A stretch of 64,000 nt of DNA from Pseudomonas sp. FEN. GTDB lineage: Bacteria > Pseudomonadota > Gammaproteobacteria > Pseudomonadales > Pseudomonadaceae. Each line of letters begins with the position of its first letter. The first letter of the stretch is position 1. The notes under the pieces were generated by a model. It ran no database searches. It was not told the origin of the DNA and saw only the letters and a program-made list of their open reading frames with translations. Positions 1 to 8,285 of this stretch are shown here, piece by piece. The position numbers and the translations under genes are program-made. The stretch is taken from positions 466,001 to 530,000 of the forward strand of contig NZ_CAJFDC010000010.1 of the NCBI RefSeq assembly GCF_904067045.1. Reading direction: 5' to 3'.

Positions 1-294
1 TCCGTGACCTCGAACATGGAGATCAACGACGTACTCCTTGCCGTTCGGCCGACCGATAAGTTGACCCTTAACGCGATGGCCTTCGACTACCACCAGCTAT
101 CCCGTCGTAATGAACAGGACTTCACCGCACGCGAGATCGACCTGTTTCTGGATTGGGCGGTGACGGATAACATCACGCTTTCGCCGCTGATTGGCTTCTA
201 CAAGCCCGAGAAGTGGCTCGGCAACGGTGGCCGGCAGAGTGGTAGCGCATCAACGAACACGTACATGCAGTTCATTGTGTGGGTGGCTTTTTAA
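1..294 (+). CDS. Outer-membrane porin, C-terminal part only
   Basis: The reading frame is open from the window edge, so only the last ~97 codons of an outer-membrane beta-barrel are seen. The residues alternate as in beta strands and the chain ends in Phe (WVAF), the usual BamA-recognition end of Pseudomonas porins. It is clearly homologous to the C-terminus of the complete porin at 13787-15112: both have a block on the pattern 'LTL.A..FD', 'ARE.D...WAV..', 'PLIG.YKP'. The substrate is unknown, though the catabolic neighbours suggest an uptake channel. A strong hairpin at 323-350 follows. Confidence 0.8.
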   Translation, partial: SVTSNMEINDVLLAVRPTDKLTLNAMAFDYHQLSRRNEQDFTAREIDLFLDWAVTDNITLSPLIGFYKPEKWLGNGGRQSGSASTNTYMQFIVWVAF

Positions 295-322
295 GTCGCC
301 ATTGAGCTCTGTTGTGAATCGT

Positions 323-350
323 GGGGCGTTGATGTTTGCGTCAACGCCCC
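323..350. terminator. Hairpin between convergent porin and cytochrome b561 genes
   Basis: A perfect 10-bp stem (GGGGCGTTGA / TCAACGCCCC) with an 8-nt loop lies between two convergent stop codons. There is no clear T-run on either side. The position suggests a bidirectional terminator, but this is an inference. Confidence 0.5.
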
Positions 351-356
351 ATCAAC

Positions 357-920
357 TCACAGCATCCGACGCAGGACGTCGCGTCGAGGATCCTGGTCGT
401 AGAACCGGTGCTTGAGGGCGCCTGCGACATGGAACAGGATCAGTCCGAGCAGGGTATAGGCGAGTACTTTGTGCAGCCATTGGAAAACGACGAACCAATC
501 GTCGTTTTTCGCCAGGAGCTCCGGCAGGTTGATCCCGAAAAAGAACACCCCGTCGCTCATCGTGTAGGTGCTCGACATGGAGTAACCCATCAACGGCACG
601 ATCACCAGCAGCACGTACATGACGCGCTGTGTCAGTCGTGACAGGAACTTTTCATACCCCTCCAGCGTTTCCAGCGGCTGTGGCAAACTCGGGGTGCGAA
701 AACGCACGGCGAGCTGAGTCAGGATAACCAGGAACGTCAGCACCCCGAAGGATTTGTGCCAGGGGTAATAGAGCTCGTACTTGCTCGCCACTTCGTCATT
801 CAGACCGGTCATATGCCAGCCTGCCCAGAGGAGGCCCAAGACGAGCACGGCGCGCGCCCAGTGCAGAATTCGCAGGGACGTCGGATACCGATCGGTTGTC
901 TGTTGGTCTATCGGGTTCAT
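357..920 (-). CDS. Cytochrome b561 family membrane protein
   Basis: A 187-aa protein with four hydrophobic helices and the histidine pattern of the b561/Ni-hydrogenase b-type family: H20 in 'RILHWARA', H55 in 'YPWHKSFG', and C-terminal 'QWLHK' and 'ILFHVAGALKHR', which should ligate two b haems. These proteins move electrons between quinone and a periplasmic or membrane partner. The start at 920 is chosen for its GGAGAG ribosome site 6 nt upstream; an ATG 17 codons earlier has none. No fixed redox partner is adjacent; it lies just beyond the ALDH/aminotransferase genes on the same strand, separated by about 100 bp. Confidence 0.88.
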   Translation of the reverse strand: MNPIDQQTTDRYPTSLRILHWARAVLVLGLLWAGWHMTGLNDEVASKYELYYPWHKSFGVLTFLVILTQLAVRFRTPSLPQPLETLEGYEKFLSRLTQRVMYVLLVIVPLMGYSMSSTYTMSDGVFFFGINLPELLAKNDDWFVVFQWLHKVLAYTLLGLILFHVAGALKHRFYDQDPRRDVLRRML

Positions 921-1021
921 CGTAGTCTCTCCATTGATTATCAAAGGCATCAAGCACTTTTGAACGTCCACCCTCTACTGTACAAGGCTTGTGGGGTGGT
1001 TCGTCTGGGTAGGGATTATTT

Positions 1022-2488
1022 TCAGCTGGGCAGCAGCACGGTGATGACCTTCTCCTCGGTATAGGCCATCGCGCCGCCAAACCCGCCTTCACGACCAATC
1101 CCGCTGGTCTTGACTCCGCCCCAGGGCAGATTGGCGTCCAGCGGGCTCCAGCAGTTGACGCCCACGGCGCCGACCTTCACCGCGGCGGCTACGCGGTGCG
1201 CGCGCACCAGGTCGGTCGTCCAGACCGTGGCCGCCAGGCCGTAGGTGGAATCATTGGCCAGTGCGACAGCCTCATCTTCGCTGTCGAAAGTGATCACCGT
1301 GCCGACGGGGCCGAAGATTTCATCTTGGGCGATCGCCATGGCGTTGTTGGCATTGGCGAAGATAGTCGGTCGGACAAACCAGCCCCGCTCAGGCGTCGAT
1401 ACACCACCGGCCAGTAGCGAGGCGCCTTGTTCGATGCCCAGTTGGATATAACGGTTGACGCGATCGAATTGCGCTTTCTTGGCCACTGGTCCCATCTGTA
1501 CGCCGGGCTCCCGAGGATCGCCTACCTTGACTGCTCGCGCGGCATCGGCAAGCGCCGCGGCGAAACGCTCGGCGATGCCGCGTTGTACCAGGATGCGCGA
1601 GCCGGCGGCACAGATCTGGCCCTGGTTGGCGAACAGGCCGAGCGCGCAGCCGCGCAGTGCGTCGTCGAAGGAGGCATCGTCGAACACAATCTGCGGGCTC
1701 TTGCCGCCCAGCTCCAACGCCACGCGCTTGAACAGCACACCGGCGGTGCGCTGGATTTCGCGTCCGGCCTCGGGGCTGCCGGTGAAGCTGATCTTGGCGA
1801 CGTGCGGGTGTTCGCACAAGGCGCGCCCCACCTCGTTGCCGTAGCCGGTGACCACGTTGATCACGCCGTCGGGGAAGCCCGCTTCCTGGGCCAGCCGCGC
1901 CAGGTGCAGGGCGGACTGCGGTGTCTCTTCCGAAGGCTTGATGACCACGGTGCAGCCTGCCGCCAACAGAGCGGCGAGCTTCCACACGGTGATCATCAGC
2001 GGCGAATTCCAGGGCACGATGGTGCCGACCACGCCCACTGGCTCCCGTACCGTGTACGAAAGAGTCTTGGTGCCAAAGTAGCCACCGGTGGGAATGGTGC
2101 GACCTTCCAGCTGGTTGGCCCAGCCGGCGGCGGCGCGCAGATTGGCGATCGCGTTGGGCAGGTCCATCCGGCGTGGTTCGATGGGGGAGCGGCCGATGGC
2201 GTTGGCGTCCAGATCGGCCAGCAATTCGCTGTCACGTTCTACCAGGTCTGCCAGTTGCAACAGCAATCGACCGCGCTGGGCGCCGTCAAGCTGGCTCCAG
2301 GCACCACGCTCCAGTTGGCTGCGCGCGGCCCCCACGGCACGGTCCACGTCCTCGGCCGTGCCGCGCGCGGAGCTGCCGTATACTTGTTCTGTCACGGGAT
2401 TGATCAGGATTATGCGACGGCCGTCGGAGGCTTCGACGCCAGCGCCTTCGATGAAGTGATTCAAGTGCTCAGTCATTTTGCGGTCCAT
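1022..2488 (-). CDS. NAD(P)+-dependent aldehyde dehydrogenase
   Basis: A full-length ALDH superfamily enzyme (488 aa) that oxidises an aldehyde to a carboxylate. It has the proton-accepting Glu in 'ALELGGKSP' (E259), the catalytic Cys in 'GQICAAGS' (C293) and the cofactor/oxyanion motif 'IVPWNSPL'. It starts 15 nt after the aminotransferase stop, so the two form one operon. The likely sequence is amine to aldehyde (transaminase) to acid (this enzyme). An in-frame ATG at 2476 is an alternative start; neither has a strong ribosome site. The substrate cannot be read from sequence. Confidence 0.9.
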   Translation of the reverse strand: MDRKMTEHLNHFIEGAGVEASDGRRIILINPVTEQVYGSSARGTAEDVDRAVGAARSQLERGAWSQLDGAQRGRLLLQLADLVERDSELLADLDANAIGRSPIEPRRMDLPNAIANLRAAAGWANQLEGRTIPTGGYFGTKTLSYTVREPVGVVGTIVPWNSPLMITVWKLAALLAAGCTVVIKPSEETPQSALHLARLAQEAGFPDGVINVVTGYGNEVGRALCEHPHVAKISFTGSPEAGREIQRTAGVLFKRVALELGGKSPQIVFDDASFDDALRGCALGLFANQGQICAAGSRILVQRGIAERFAAALADAARAVKVGDPREPGVQMGPVAKKAQFDRVNRYIQLGIEQGASLLAGGVSTPERGWFVRPTIFANANNAMAIAQDEIFGPVGTVITFDSEDEAVALANDSTYGLAATVWTTDLVRAHRVAAAVKVGAVGVNCWSPLDANLPWGGVKTSGIGREGGFGGAMAYTEEKVITVLLPS

Positions 2489-2503
2489 AAGTAGTGGGCA
2501 AGA

Positions 2504-3880
2504 TCACGCCTTGAGGGAGGCCAGGGCGTCGCCGAAGATATCCAGTGCCTTGAAGAACAGCTCGCGAGAGATGGTCAGCGAGGGCATGACGCGCATCACG
2601 TTGCTGTAGCGGCCACAGGGAATCATCAGTACGCCGTGGTTGAGCAGGTAACCCATGAGTTGGCCGATCTTTTCGCCCGCCAGGGGGGCCTTGCTGACCG
2701 GGTCTTCGATCAGTTCGATACCGATCATCAGACCGCGCCCGCGCACTTCACCGACGAACGGGCTGTTGAAGCCACGAATGTGCTCCTGTGCCTCCAACCC
2801 CAGCGCGTGAGCGCGGTTGAGCAGGTCGAGCTCCGGATCCTGCAGGATGCTGATGTTGGTCAGCGCCACCGCCGCCGACAACGAGTTGGCGGCGAAGGTG
2901 TTGGGCATTGAACCATCGGGAATCTGCGCCGCCAGGTCCGAGCGCATGATCAGGCCGGCCATTGGCAGGTCGCTGCCGATGCCTTTGCCGAAGGTGAGCA
3001 TGTCGGGCTTCACGCCGGAATGTTCGACCGCCCACATCTTGCCGGTGCGCCCCGCGCCGGACTGCACTTCATCGACAATCAGCAACGTGCCGCTGCGGTC
3101 GCAGGCCTTGCGCAACAGTTGCAGGAACTCTGGCGAGGGCGGCACGTAGCCACCTTCGCCTTGTACCGGTTCCACGATCACGGCGGCCACGTCATCGGCG
3201 GCGGTATAGGGGGTGTTCAGCAGATAGTCCACGTACTCACCGGCGATCTGCTCGGCGCTTTTGTGGGTGGTGTCGAAGGGGAAACGGTAGGCGTAAGGGT
3301 AAGGGGCGTGAATCACGCCACCCATCTGGGCGCCATAGCCCTTGCGGTAAGCAGTACCGGTGGTCAGGGCGCCGGAGGCGTTCCACACGCCATGGTAGCC
3401 GCCGTGGAAGGCGATGATCTGGTGCCGCCCGGTGATGCGCTTGGCGAATTTGATCGCGGCCTCCAGCGCATCGCTGCCGCTTTGCGTGAAGAAGGTGATG
3501 CAGTCGCCACGCAAACCGTCGGGCGCGATCTCGGAAAGCTTGGCGGCCAGTTCGGTGCGTCGGGTGCTGTTGATTTCCAGGGCGTGCATCAGTACTTCGG
3601 ACTGTTCGCGAATCGCCTGCACCACCTTGGGGTGGCAGCGACCTACGCTGCTGACGCCCACGCCGGCGGACAGGTCGATGTAGGTGTTGCCGTCGGGGTC
3701 CTTGAACGTCGCGCCGAAGGCGCGGTCCATGGCCACCGGCATGCGTCCGCCGCCGCGCGCCATCGACTCGGTACGCGCCGACAACGCCAGGGCCTCGCGG
3801 GTCCTGGGGCCGGGAAGCGTGCTGGATGTCATCCGCGGGGCATCCGCGAAGTGCAGGGATTCAAATTTGGCTTCACTCAT
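2504..3880 (-). CDS. Class III PLP-dependent aminotransferase
   Basis: A 458-aa fold-type I aminotransferase of the diaminobutyrate/gamma-aminobutyrate/ornithine class. The PLP lysine is K299 ('TFGKGIGS'), the pyridine-N-binding Asp is D270 in 'LIVDEVQSG', and 'GGYHG' is the conserved substrate-side motif. It would move a terminal amino group to a 2-oxo acid and release an aldehyde for the adjacent ALDH. The start at 3880 has AGAGAG upstream; a start nine codons earlier is possible. A regulatory box (3944-3958) points at this gene from 63 nt upstream. Class-level assignment is firm; the amine is unknown. Confidence 0.88.
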   Translation of the reverse strand: MSEAKFESLHFADAPRMTSSTLPGPRTREALALSARTESMARGGGRMPVAMDRAFGATFKDPDGNTYIDLSAGVGVSSVGRCHPKVVQAIREQSEVLMHALEINSTRRTELAAKLSEIAPDGLRGDCITFFTQSGSDALEAAIKFAKRITGRHQIIAFHGGYHGVWNASGALTTGTAYRKGYGAQMGGVIHAPYPYAYRFPFDTTHKSAEQIAGEYVDYLLNTPYTAADDVAAVIVEPVQGEGGYVPPSPEFLQLLRKACDRSGTLLIVDEVQSGAGRTGKMWAVEHSGVKPDMLTFGKGIGSDLPMAGLIMRSDLAAQIPDGSMPNTFAANSLSAAVALTNISILQDPELDLLNRAHALGLEAQEHIRGFNSPFVGEVRGRGLMIGIELIEDPVSKAPLAGEKIGQLMGYLLNHGVLMIPCGRYSNVMRVMPSLTISRELFFKALDIFGDALASLKA

Positions 3881-3943
3881 GACGGTCTCTCTGGGATGTC
3901 GATGCAAGTGTGCCGATCATCTCCGGGGCGCGTCCGTGGCCGG

Positions 3944-3958
3944 TAGCCCGAATCGGCA
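3944..3958 (-). promoter_or_regulatory. Predicted activator box upstream of the aminotransferase operon
   Basis: On the minus strand it reads TGCCGATTCGGGCTA, matching the consensus TRCCGATTYGGGMTA shared with 5139-5153, 10467-10481 and 10539-10553. It lies between the aminotransferase and the divergent AraC gene, 63 nt from the aminotransferase start codon. Binding by that AraC protein is an inference. Confidence 0.5.
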
Positions 3959-4081
3959 CATGGGTAGGCACCTCCAACGCATGGTCGATTCCACAAACAA
4001 CTTGCAGGACTTGTGCTATGTGCGAATATCAAACGGGACGGCGATCTAAAAACAAGAATATTGGTAGAGGCTTGCGACCCA

Positions 4082-5056
4082 ATGAAAAACCAGACGATCA
4101 GCCATTTTCGAGATATCCATGTCCATGCAGCCACCATCCAGCAGTGGAGCCAGGACTACAGCCAGTTAACCGCAGGCTCCGCCGAGAGTTCGCTCATGCA
4201 GCTGACGACGTCGGGTTGCCACTTGTTTCTCGAGCAGATCAACCAGCGCGTGGTGCAGAACGGCGTGGCCCCTCGCGGCAAGATGTGCTTTGCCGTGCCG
4301 ATCAACGTCCCCGGTTCGATTCGGATGCAGGGGCGCGAGGCGGATGACAGCAGCCTGTTCTTTCTTCACGGTGGCGAAGAGTTCATGTTCCATATGCCGA
4401 TGGGCATGGAGCTGTTGTCCATCACCTTCGAGCGTGAGTTGTTCGAAGAAGCGCTGGAGCAAACAGCGTCAGCGAAGGAACTCAGCCGGTTGCTGCGCCA
4501 GCCGGTGATCAGGGTTTCTCCCCAGCGATTCGCACAGGCTCGGCGCCGATTGCTGGCGTTGTTCTCCGAGGCCCTGGTGGACGAAGATCTCGACAGCGCG
4601 CGCGATCGGGAACGGGAGGTGGCGCTGGAGCAGGCCATGCTCGGTGAGTTACTGCAACTGATGACCGACCCGGCCTGTGACAAGCAGCAGCGCAGCCCCA
4701 GCTCCACGCGTAGTTTTATCGTTGAGAAATGCCACCGCCTGGCGACCGCCGAAATGATCAACGTGCCCAGCGTGATCGAGTTGTGCCAGCGACTCCAGGT
4801 GAGTCGGCGCACGGTGCAGAACAGCTTCCGTTCGGTCGCCGAGACCACACCGCTCAATTATTTGCGTTCTGTGCGGCTCAACGGTGTACGCCGTACCTTG
4901 ATGTCTACCCATGCATCCGAGCTTTCGATCGGTGATGCCGCTGCCCAGTGGGGCTTCTATCACCTGAGTCATTTTGCGGCGGAATACCAGGAGCTGTTCG
5001 CGGAGTTGCCGTCCCATACCGCCCGCGCCGCCATCACCGGTTGCGTGCGTGCCTGA
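4082..5056 (+). CDS. AraC/XylS-family regulator (EutR-like)
   Basis: A 324-aa regulator: an N-terminal effector-sensing half and a C-terminal AraC double helix-turn-helix ('VIELCQRLQVSRRTVQNSFR' then 'SIGDAAAQWGFYHLSHFAAEY'). The same family includes EutR, the ethanolamine activator. The start at 4082 is chosen because the paralogue at 24689 aligns from the same N-terminus; an upstream ATG at 4013 is possible. It is divergent from the aminotransferase/ALDH operon and sits before the permease at 5282, so it likely activates both through the shared 15-bp boxes. The effector may be the amine substrate (inference). Confidence 0.9.
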   Translation: MKNQTISHFRDIHVHAATIQQWSQDYSQLTAGSAESSLMQLTTSGCHLFLEQINQRVVQNGVAPRGKMCFAVPINVPGSIRMQGREADDSSLFFLHGGEEFMFHMPMGMELLSITFERELFEEALEQTASAKELSRLLRQPVIRVSPQRFAQARRRLLALFSEALVDEDLDSARDREREVALEQAMLGELLQLMTDPACDKQQRSPSSTRSFIVEKCHRLATAEMINVPSVIELCQRLQVSRRTVQNSFRSVAETTPLNYLRSVRLNGVRRTLMSTHASELSIGDAAAQWGFYHLSHFAAEYQELFAELPSHTARAAITGCVRA

Positions 5057-5138
5057 ACACAAAAAAATGTAGAAAGACCTGAAATAGCCTGCGTCGGCTG
5101 GTCAAGCGGCGCAGGTGTTTCGCCGTGGGTGCTTGCGT

Positions 5139-5153
5139 TACCGATTTGGGATA
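5139..5153 (+). promoter_or_regulatory. Predicted activator box and promoter, first APC permease
   Basis: TACCGATTTGGGATA, 128 nt before the permease start. Exactly 24 nt after its TTGGGA comes TAGGATCAA, a possible -10 region. The same box, spacing and TAGGATCAA recur before the second permease, while the bases between have diverged. This selective conservation argues for a functional activator-dependent promoter. Confidence 0.55.
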
Positions 5154-5281
5154 CCGGGGCGTTGCCGGGCAGGCATAGGATCAATGCCAGCGTGCAACAA
5201 CAACGACAAGCTATTCGGTACCGGTAAACAACCGGCCGCACCGATCCTACAGCGACTGCCTCATACAATAAGGTCAATAAC

Positions 5282-6730
5282 ATGAGTGTATCTAACCCGG
5301 TCAACAGCTCCACGGAGCTCAAGCGTGGCGCCTTGGGTGTGGGCTTTATCATCTTCTTCGTGGTATCGGCGGCGAGCCCGTTAAGTGTGATCGCCGGCGG
5401 CTTTCCGATCGGCATCATGCTGGGCAATGGCGCCGGTACCCCGGCATTGCTGATCCTCGCTTTGCTGGTACTGCTGGCCTTCTCGGTGGGTTACACCACC
5501 ATGTCGCGCCACCTGACCAATGCCGGCGGCTTTTATGCCTTCACCGCCCGTGGGCTGGGCGGCCTGGCCGGTGGCGCCACCGGGGTCCTGGCGATGTTTG
5601 CCTATAACATCCTGCAGGTCGGGTTGTATGGCATGTTCGGTGGGGTGGTCAGTGGCACCATGGCAAGCGTATTCGGTCTGGTGCTGCCGTGGTGGTCCTA
5701 CTCACTGATGGCGATGGTAAGCATCGCGATCCTCGGTTATCGCAAGATTGACCTGTCGGCGCGGCTGCTGTCGGTGATGGTGATCGCCGAGTACCTGGCG
5801 ATCCTGATCCTGGACTTCGCCATCCTCAAATCCGGCGGCGACAGTGGCATCAACCTGGATGCGTTCAGCCGCAGCCATGTGTTCAGCGGCACGCCGTCAA
5901 TCGGCTTGCTGTTCTGCTTCGCCGCTTTTATCGGCTTCGAGGCAACGACCATTTACGGCGAAGAGGCCAGGAACCCACAGCGGACCATCCCGATTGCCAC
6001 TTACTGCTCGGTGTTGCTGATCGGTGGTTTCTATGCGCTGTCGGTGTGGTCGATGGTGGTGGGAGTGGGCGCCGACAAAATCGTACCGATGCTGCTGGCC
6101 TTGCAGGATCCGACCACGTTTATCTATGGCATGTCTGACCACTTTGTCGGCCCGCAACTGACACAGATTATCCGTGTGCTGTTCATGGTCAGTATCTATG
6201 CCGGTCTGTTGGCCTTTCACAACGCCGCCGCGCGTTACTTCTATGCCATCGGCCGTGACGGTTTGTTGCACAGCCAGTTAGGGACCACCCATCGCGTGCA
6301 CCAGAGCCCGCATATGGGCTCGGCGTTGCAGAGCTTGATCTCGGCCGTGGTGGTGCTGATTTTCGCCGCGATGGATGCCGATCCGATCTTGCAACTGTTT
6401 GCCTGGCTCTCCAACCTGGCCACGCTGTGCGTGATTTTGCTGATGGCGCTGACCTCGGCGGCCGTGCTGGTGTTCTTCCGGCGCCACCCCGAGCTCAAGG
6501 TCGGGGTCTGGCGTGGGCAGATTTTCCCCGGCTTCTCTTGCCTGGCCCTGTTCGCGGTGCTGATCCTCGCGGTGGTGCATTTCGATGTGCTGACCGGTGC
6601 CAGCCAACTGCTGTCCTATAGCCTCTGCGCCATTATTCCGCTGGCCTTGCTAGGAGGGGTATTCCTCGCGGCGAGGCTGCGCAAGGCGTCGCCGCAGAGG
6701 TTCCTCGCATTGGGCAGCCACAAGCTTTAA
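5282..6730 (+). CDS. APC-family amino acid/amine permease (copy 1)
   Basis: A 482-aa inner-membrane permease with about twelve hydrophobic helices, AA_permease_2 type. The N-terminal 'SAASPLSVIAGGFP' and 'NAGGFYAF' motifs are the unwound TM1 and TM3 substrate regions of APC transporters, and 'FIGFEATTIYGEEA' is the conserved TM6 element. It should import an amino acid or amine with a proton or cation. It is nearly identical to the permease at 10682-12130, and the similarity extends into the promoter and past the stop codon (AAGCTTTAAGGCG), so one is a recent duplicate. Its stop overlaps that of the convergent MFS gene. Confidence 0.9.
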   Translation: MSVSNPVNSSTELKRGALGVGFIIFFVVSAASPLSVIAGGFPIGIMLGNGAGTPALLILALLVLLAFSVGYTTMSRHLTNAGGFYAFTARGLGGLAGGATGVLAMFAYNILQVGLYGMFGGVVSGTMASVFGLVLPWWSYSLMAMVSIAILGYRKIDLSARLLSVMVIAEYLAILILDFAILKSGGDSGINLDAFSRSHVFSGTPSIGLLFCFAAFIGFEATTIYGEEARNPQRTIPIATYCSVLLIGGFYALSVWSMVVGVGADKIVPMLLALQDPTTFIYGMSDHFVGPQLTQIIRVLFMVSIYAGLLAFHNAAARYFYAIGRDGLLHSQLGTTHRVHQSPHMGSALQSLISAVVVLIFAAMDADPILQLFAWLSNLATLCVILLMALTSAAVLVFFRRHPELKVGVWRGQIFPGFSCLALFAVLILAVVHFDVLTGASQLLSYSLCAIIPLALLGGVFLAARLRKASPQRFLALGSHKL

Positions 6731-8220
6731 GGCGTGCCCTGCGCCGCTTGCTTGCTCAGTCTGACCAGCAGCGCTGCGATCAAAAGCAGCGCTGCCGATG
6801 CTGCGAGCACCGCGACAAAGCCTGCGTCAAACGCCGAACGGGCAAATGCGCTCAGCATCGCGGCGCCGTCGGGCGATAACGTTTCGGCGACCACCAGCGC
6901 ATCGTCAAGACTCTCGAATGTCGCGGGGTTGCGGGTCAACCAGGACGGAATCACCACGCCCGCCGAATACCCATAAATCGCCGATAACAGGCTGCCCGCC
7001 AAGGTCACACCCACCGCACCGCCCAGTTCAAAGGACACTTCCTCGATGGAAGCGGCCATGCCGGCCTGGTCGGCGGGAACGCTGAGCATGATGGTACTGG
7101 ACGAAGCGGTCAGTGCCGCACCAATCGTAAAACCGAGCAGCGCAAGGATGATCAGTTGCAGGTATACCGTGGCGTCATACAGCAACAGGCAGGCCAGCAT
7201 CGACGCTGACGACAACAGCAACGTCCAGAACAGCATCCGCTGGTTCCCCAGGCGAGGCAGGTAGTAACCGGCAAGCGGTCCGGAGATAAACGAGCCCAGG
7301 GGGAGCGGGAGGATGAACAATGCCGCCTCCAGCGGCGACAGGCCGAGCACCAGTTGCAGGCGTTGGCTGAATACCAGCTCCATGCCGATCAACGCAGCGG
7401 CTGACACGACCGCTGAAATAACGGCATTTCTGAAACCAGGCGCCTTGAACAGTGCCAGGTCGAGCATCGGCTGGGTAGCGCGGCGTTGACGCCGAATGAA
7501 CAGCGTCAAGAACAGCGCGCCCAGGGCCAGTGCCAGCAGCATGCCTTCGAAGGAGGGCGCCCGCTTGCCGAGTTCCTTGATGGCATACGCCACGCTGATC
7601 AACCCGATCATCACCTGCAACGAGCCCAGCCAGTCCCAGCGTTTGCTGGCATCCCCCGGGTGATTCGGGATCAATAGAGCGCCGGCGACTAACGCCACCA
7701 GCACAATCGGCACGTTGATCAGAAACACCGAACCCCACCAGAAATGCTCCAGCAAAAGGCCTCCCCCCACTGGGCCGAACGCGGCCCCCCCTGAAGCCAC
7801 CGAGGCCCAGATACCGAACGCCATGGCCTGTTCGCGTGGCTCGGTGAACGTCACCCGTACGATCGCCAGCGTGGCGGGCATCATCATCGCCGCGCCAACC
7901 GCCAGGAAACCGCGCGCACCAATCAGTACGCCGGCGGAGGGTGAAAACGCCGCAATCAGTGAGAACAGACCAAACAAGCCGAGCCCGCCGATGAACAGGT
8001 GTTTGTGCCCGAGACGGTCACCCAGTGTGCCCATGCCCAGCAGCAGCCCGGCGGCGATCAGTGCATAAATGTTGACGATCCAGAGCTTTTCCGAAGCCGA
8101 GGCACTAAGCTCCCGGGTCAGTGTGGGCAGGGCGGTGTACAGCACCGTCATGTCGATGACGATAAGCAGCAATGCACTGGAAATAATCGCGAGGATCAGC
8201 CAGCGGCGTGGAGAAATCAT
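6727..8220 (-). CDS. MFS multidrug exporter, DHA2 (SmvA/QacA-like, 14 TM)
   Basis: A 497-aa proton-driven exporter. The N-terminal 'LIVIDMTVLYTALPTL' motif is the DHA2 motif D1, and the loop 'GDRLGHK' is MFS motif A. Hydrophobicity and length fit 14 helices. SmvA/QacA-type pumps export cationic compounds such as methyl viologen and quaternary amines. It sits between the two permease copies on the opposite strand and ends in a 3-4 nt overlap with copy 1. No regulator is attached. Its role in the surrounding amine locus is unclear; it may simply be trapped between the duplicated genes. Confidence 0.88.
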   Translation of the reverse strand: MISPRRWLILAIISSALLLIVIDMTVLYTALPTLTRELSASASEKLWIVNIYALIAAGLLLGMGTLGDRLGHKHLFIGGLGLFGLFSLIAAFSPSAGVLIGARGFLAVGAAMMMPATLAIVRVTFTEPREQAMAFGIWASVASGGAAFGPVGGGLLLEHFWWGSVFLINVPIVLVALVAGALLIPNHPGDASKRWDWLGSLQVMIGLISVAYAIKELGKRAPSFEGMLLALALGALFLTLFIRRQRRATQPMLDLALFKAPGFRNAVISAVVSAAALIGMELVFSQRLQLVLGLSPLEAALFILPLPLGSFISGPLAGYYLPRLGNQRMLFWTLLLSSASMLACLLLYDATVYLQLIILALLGFTIGAALTASSSTIMLSVPADQAGMAASIEEVSFELGGAVGVTLAGSLLSAIYGYSAGVVIPSWLTRNPATFESLDDALVVAETLSPDGAAMLSAFARSAFDAGFVAVLAASAALLLIAALLVRLSKQAAQGTP

Positions 8221-8285
8221 CAGTGGTGCTCATTGATGGAAAATGGGACGGCGATCACTTTAACTCAGTCAAGACGGCATACCTC

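Noticed and set aside
1427..2494. 355-codon plus-strand frame opposite the first ALDH
   Set aside because: It is a shadow of the real gene, with biased composition and no start signal.
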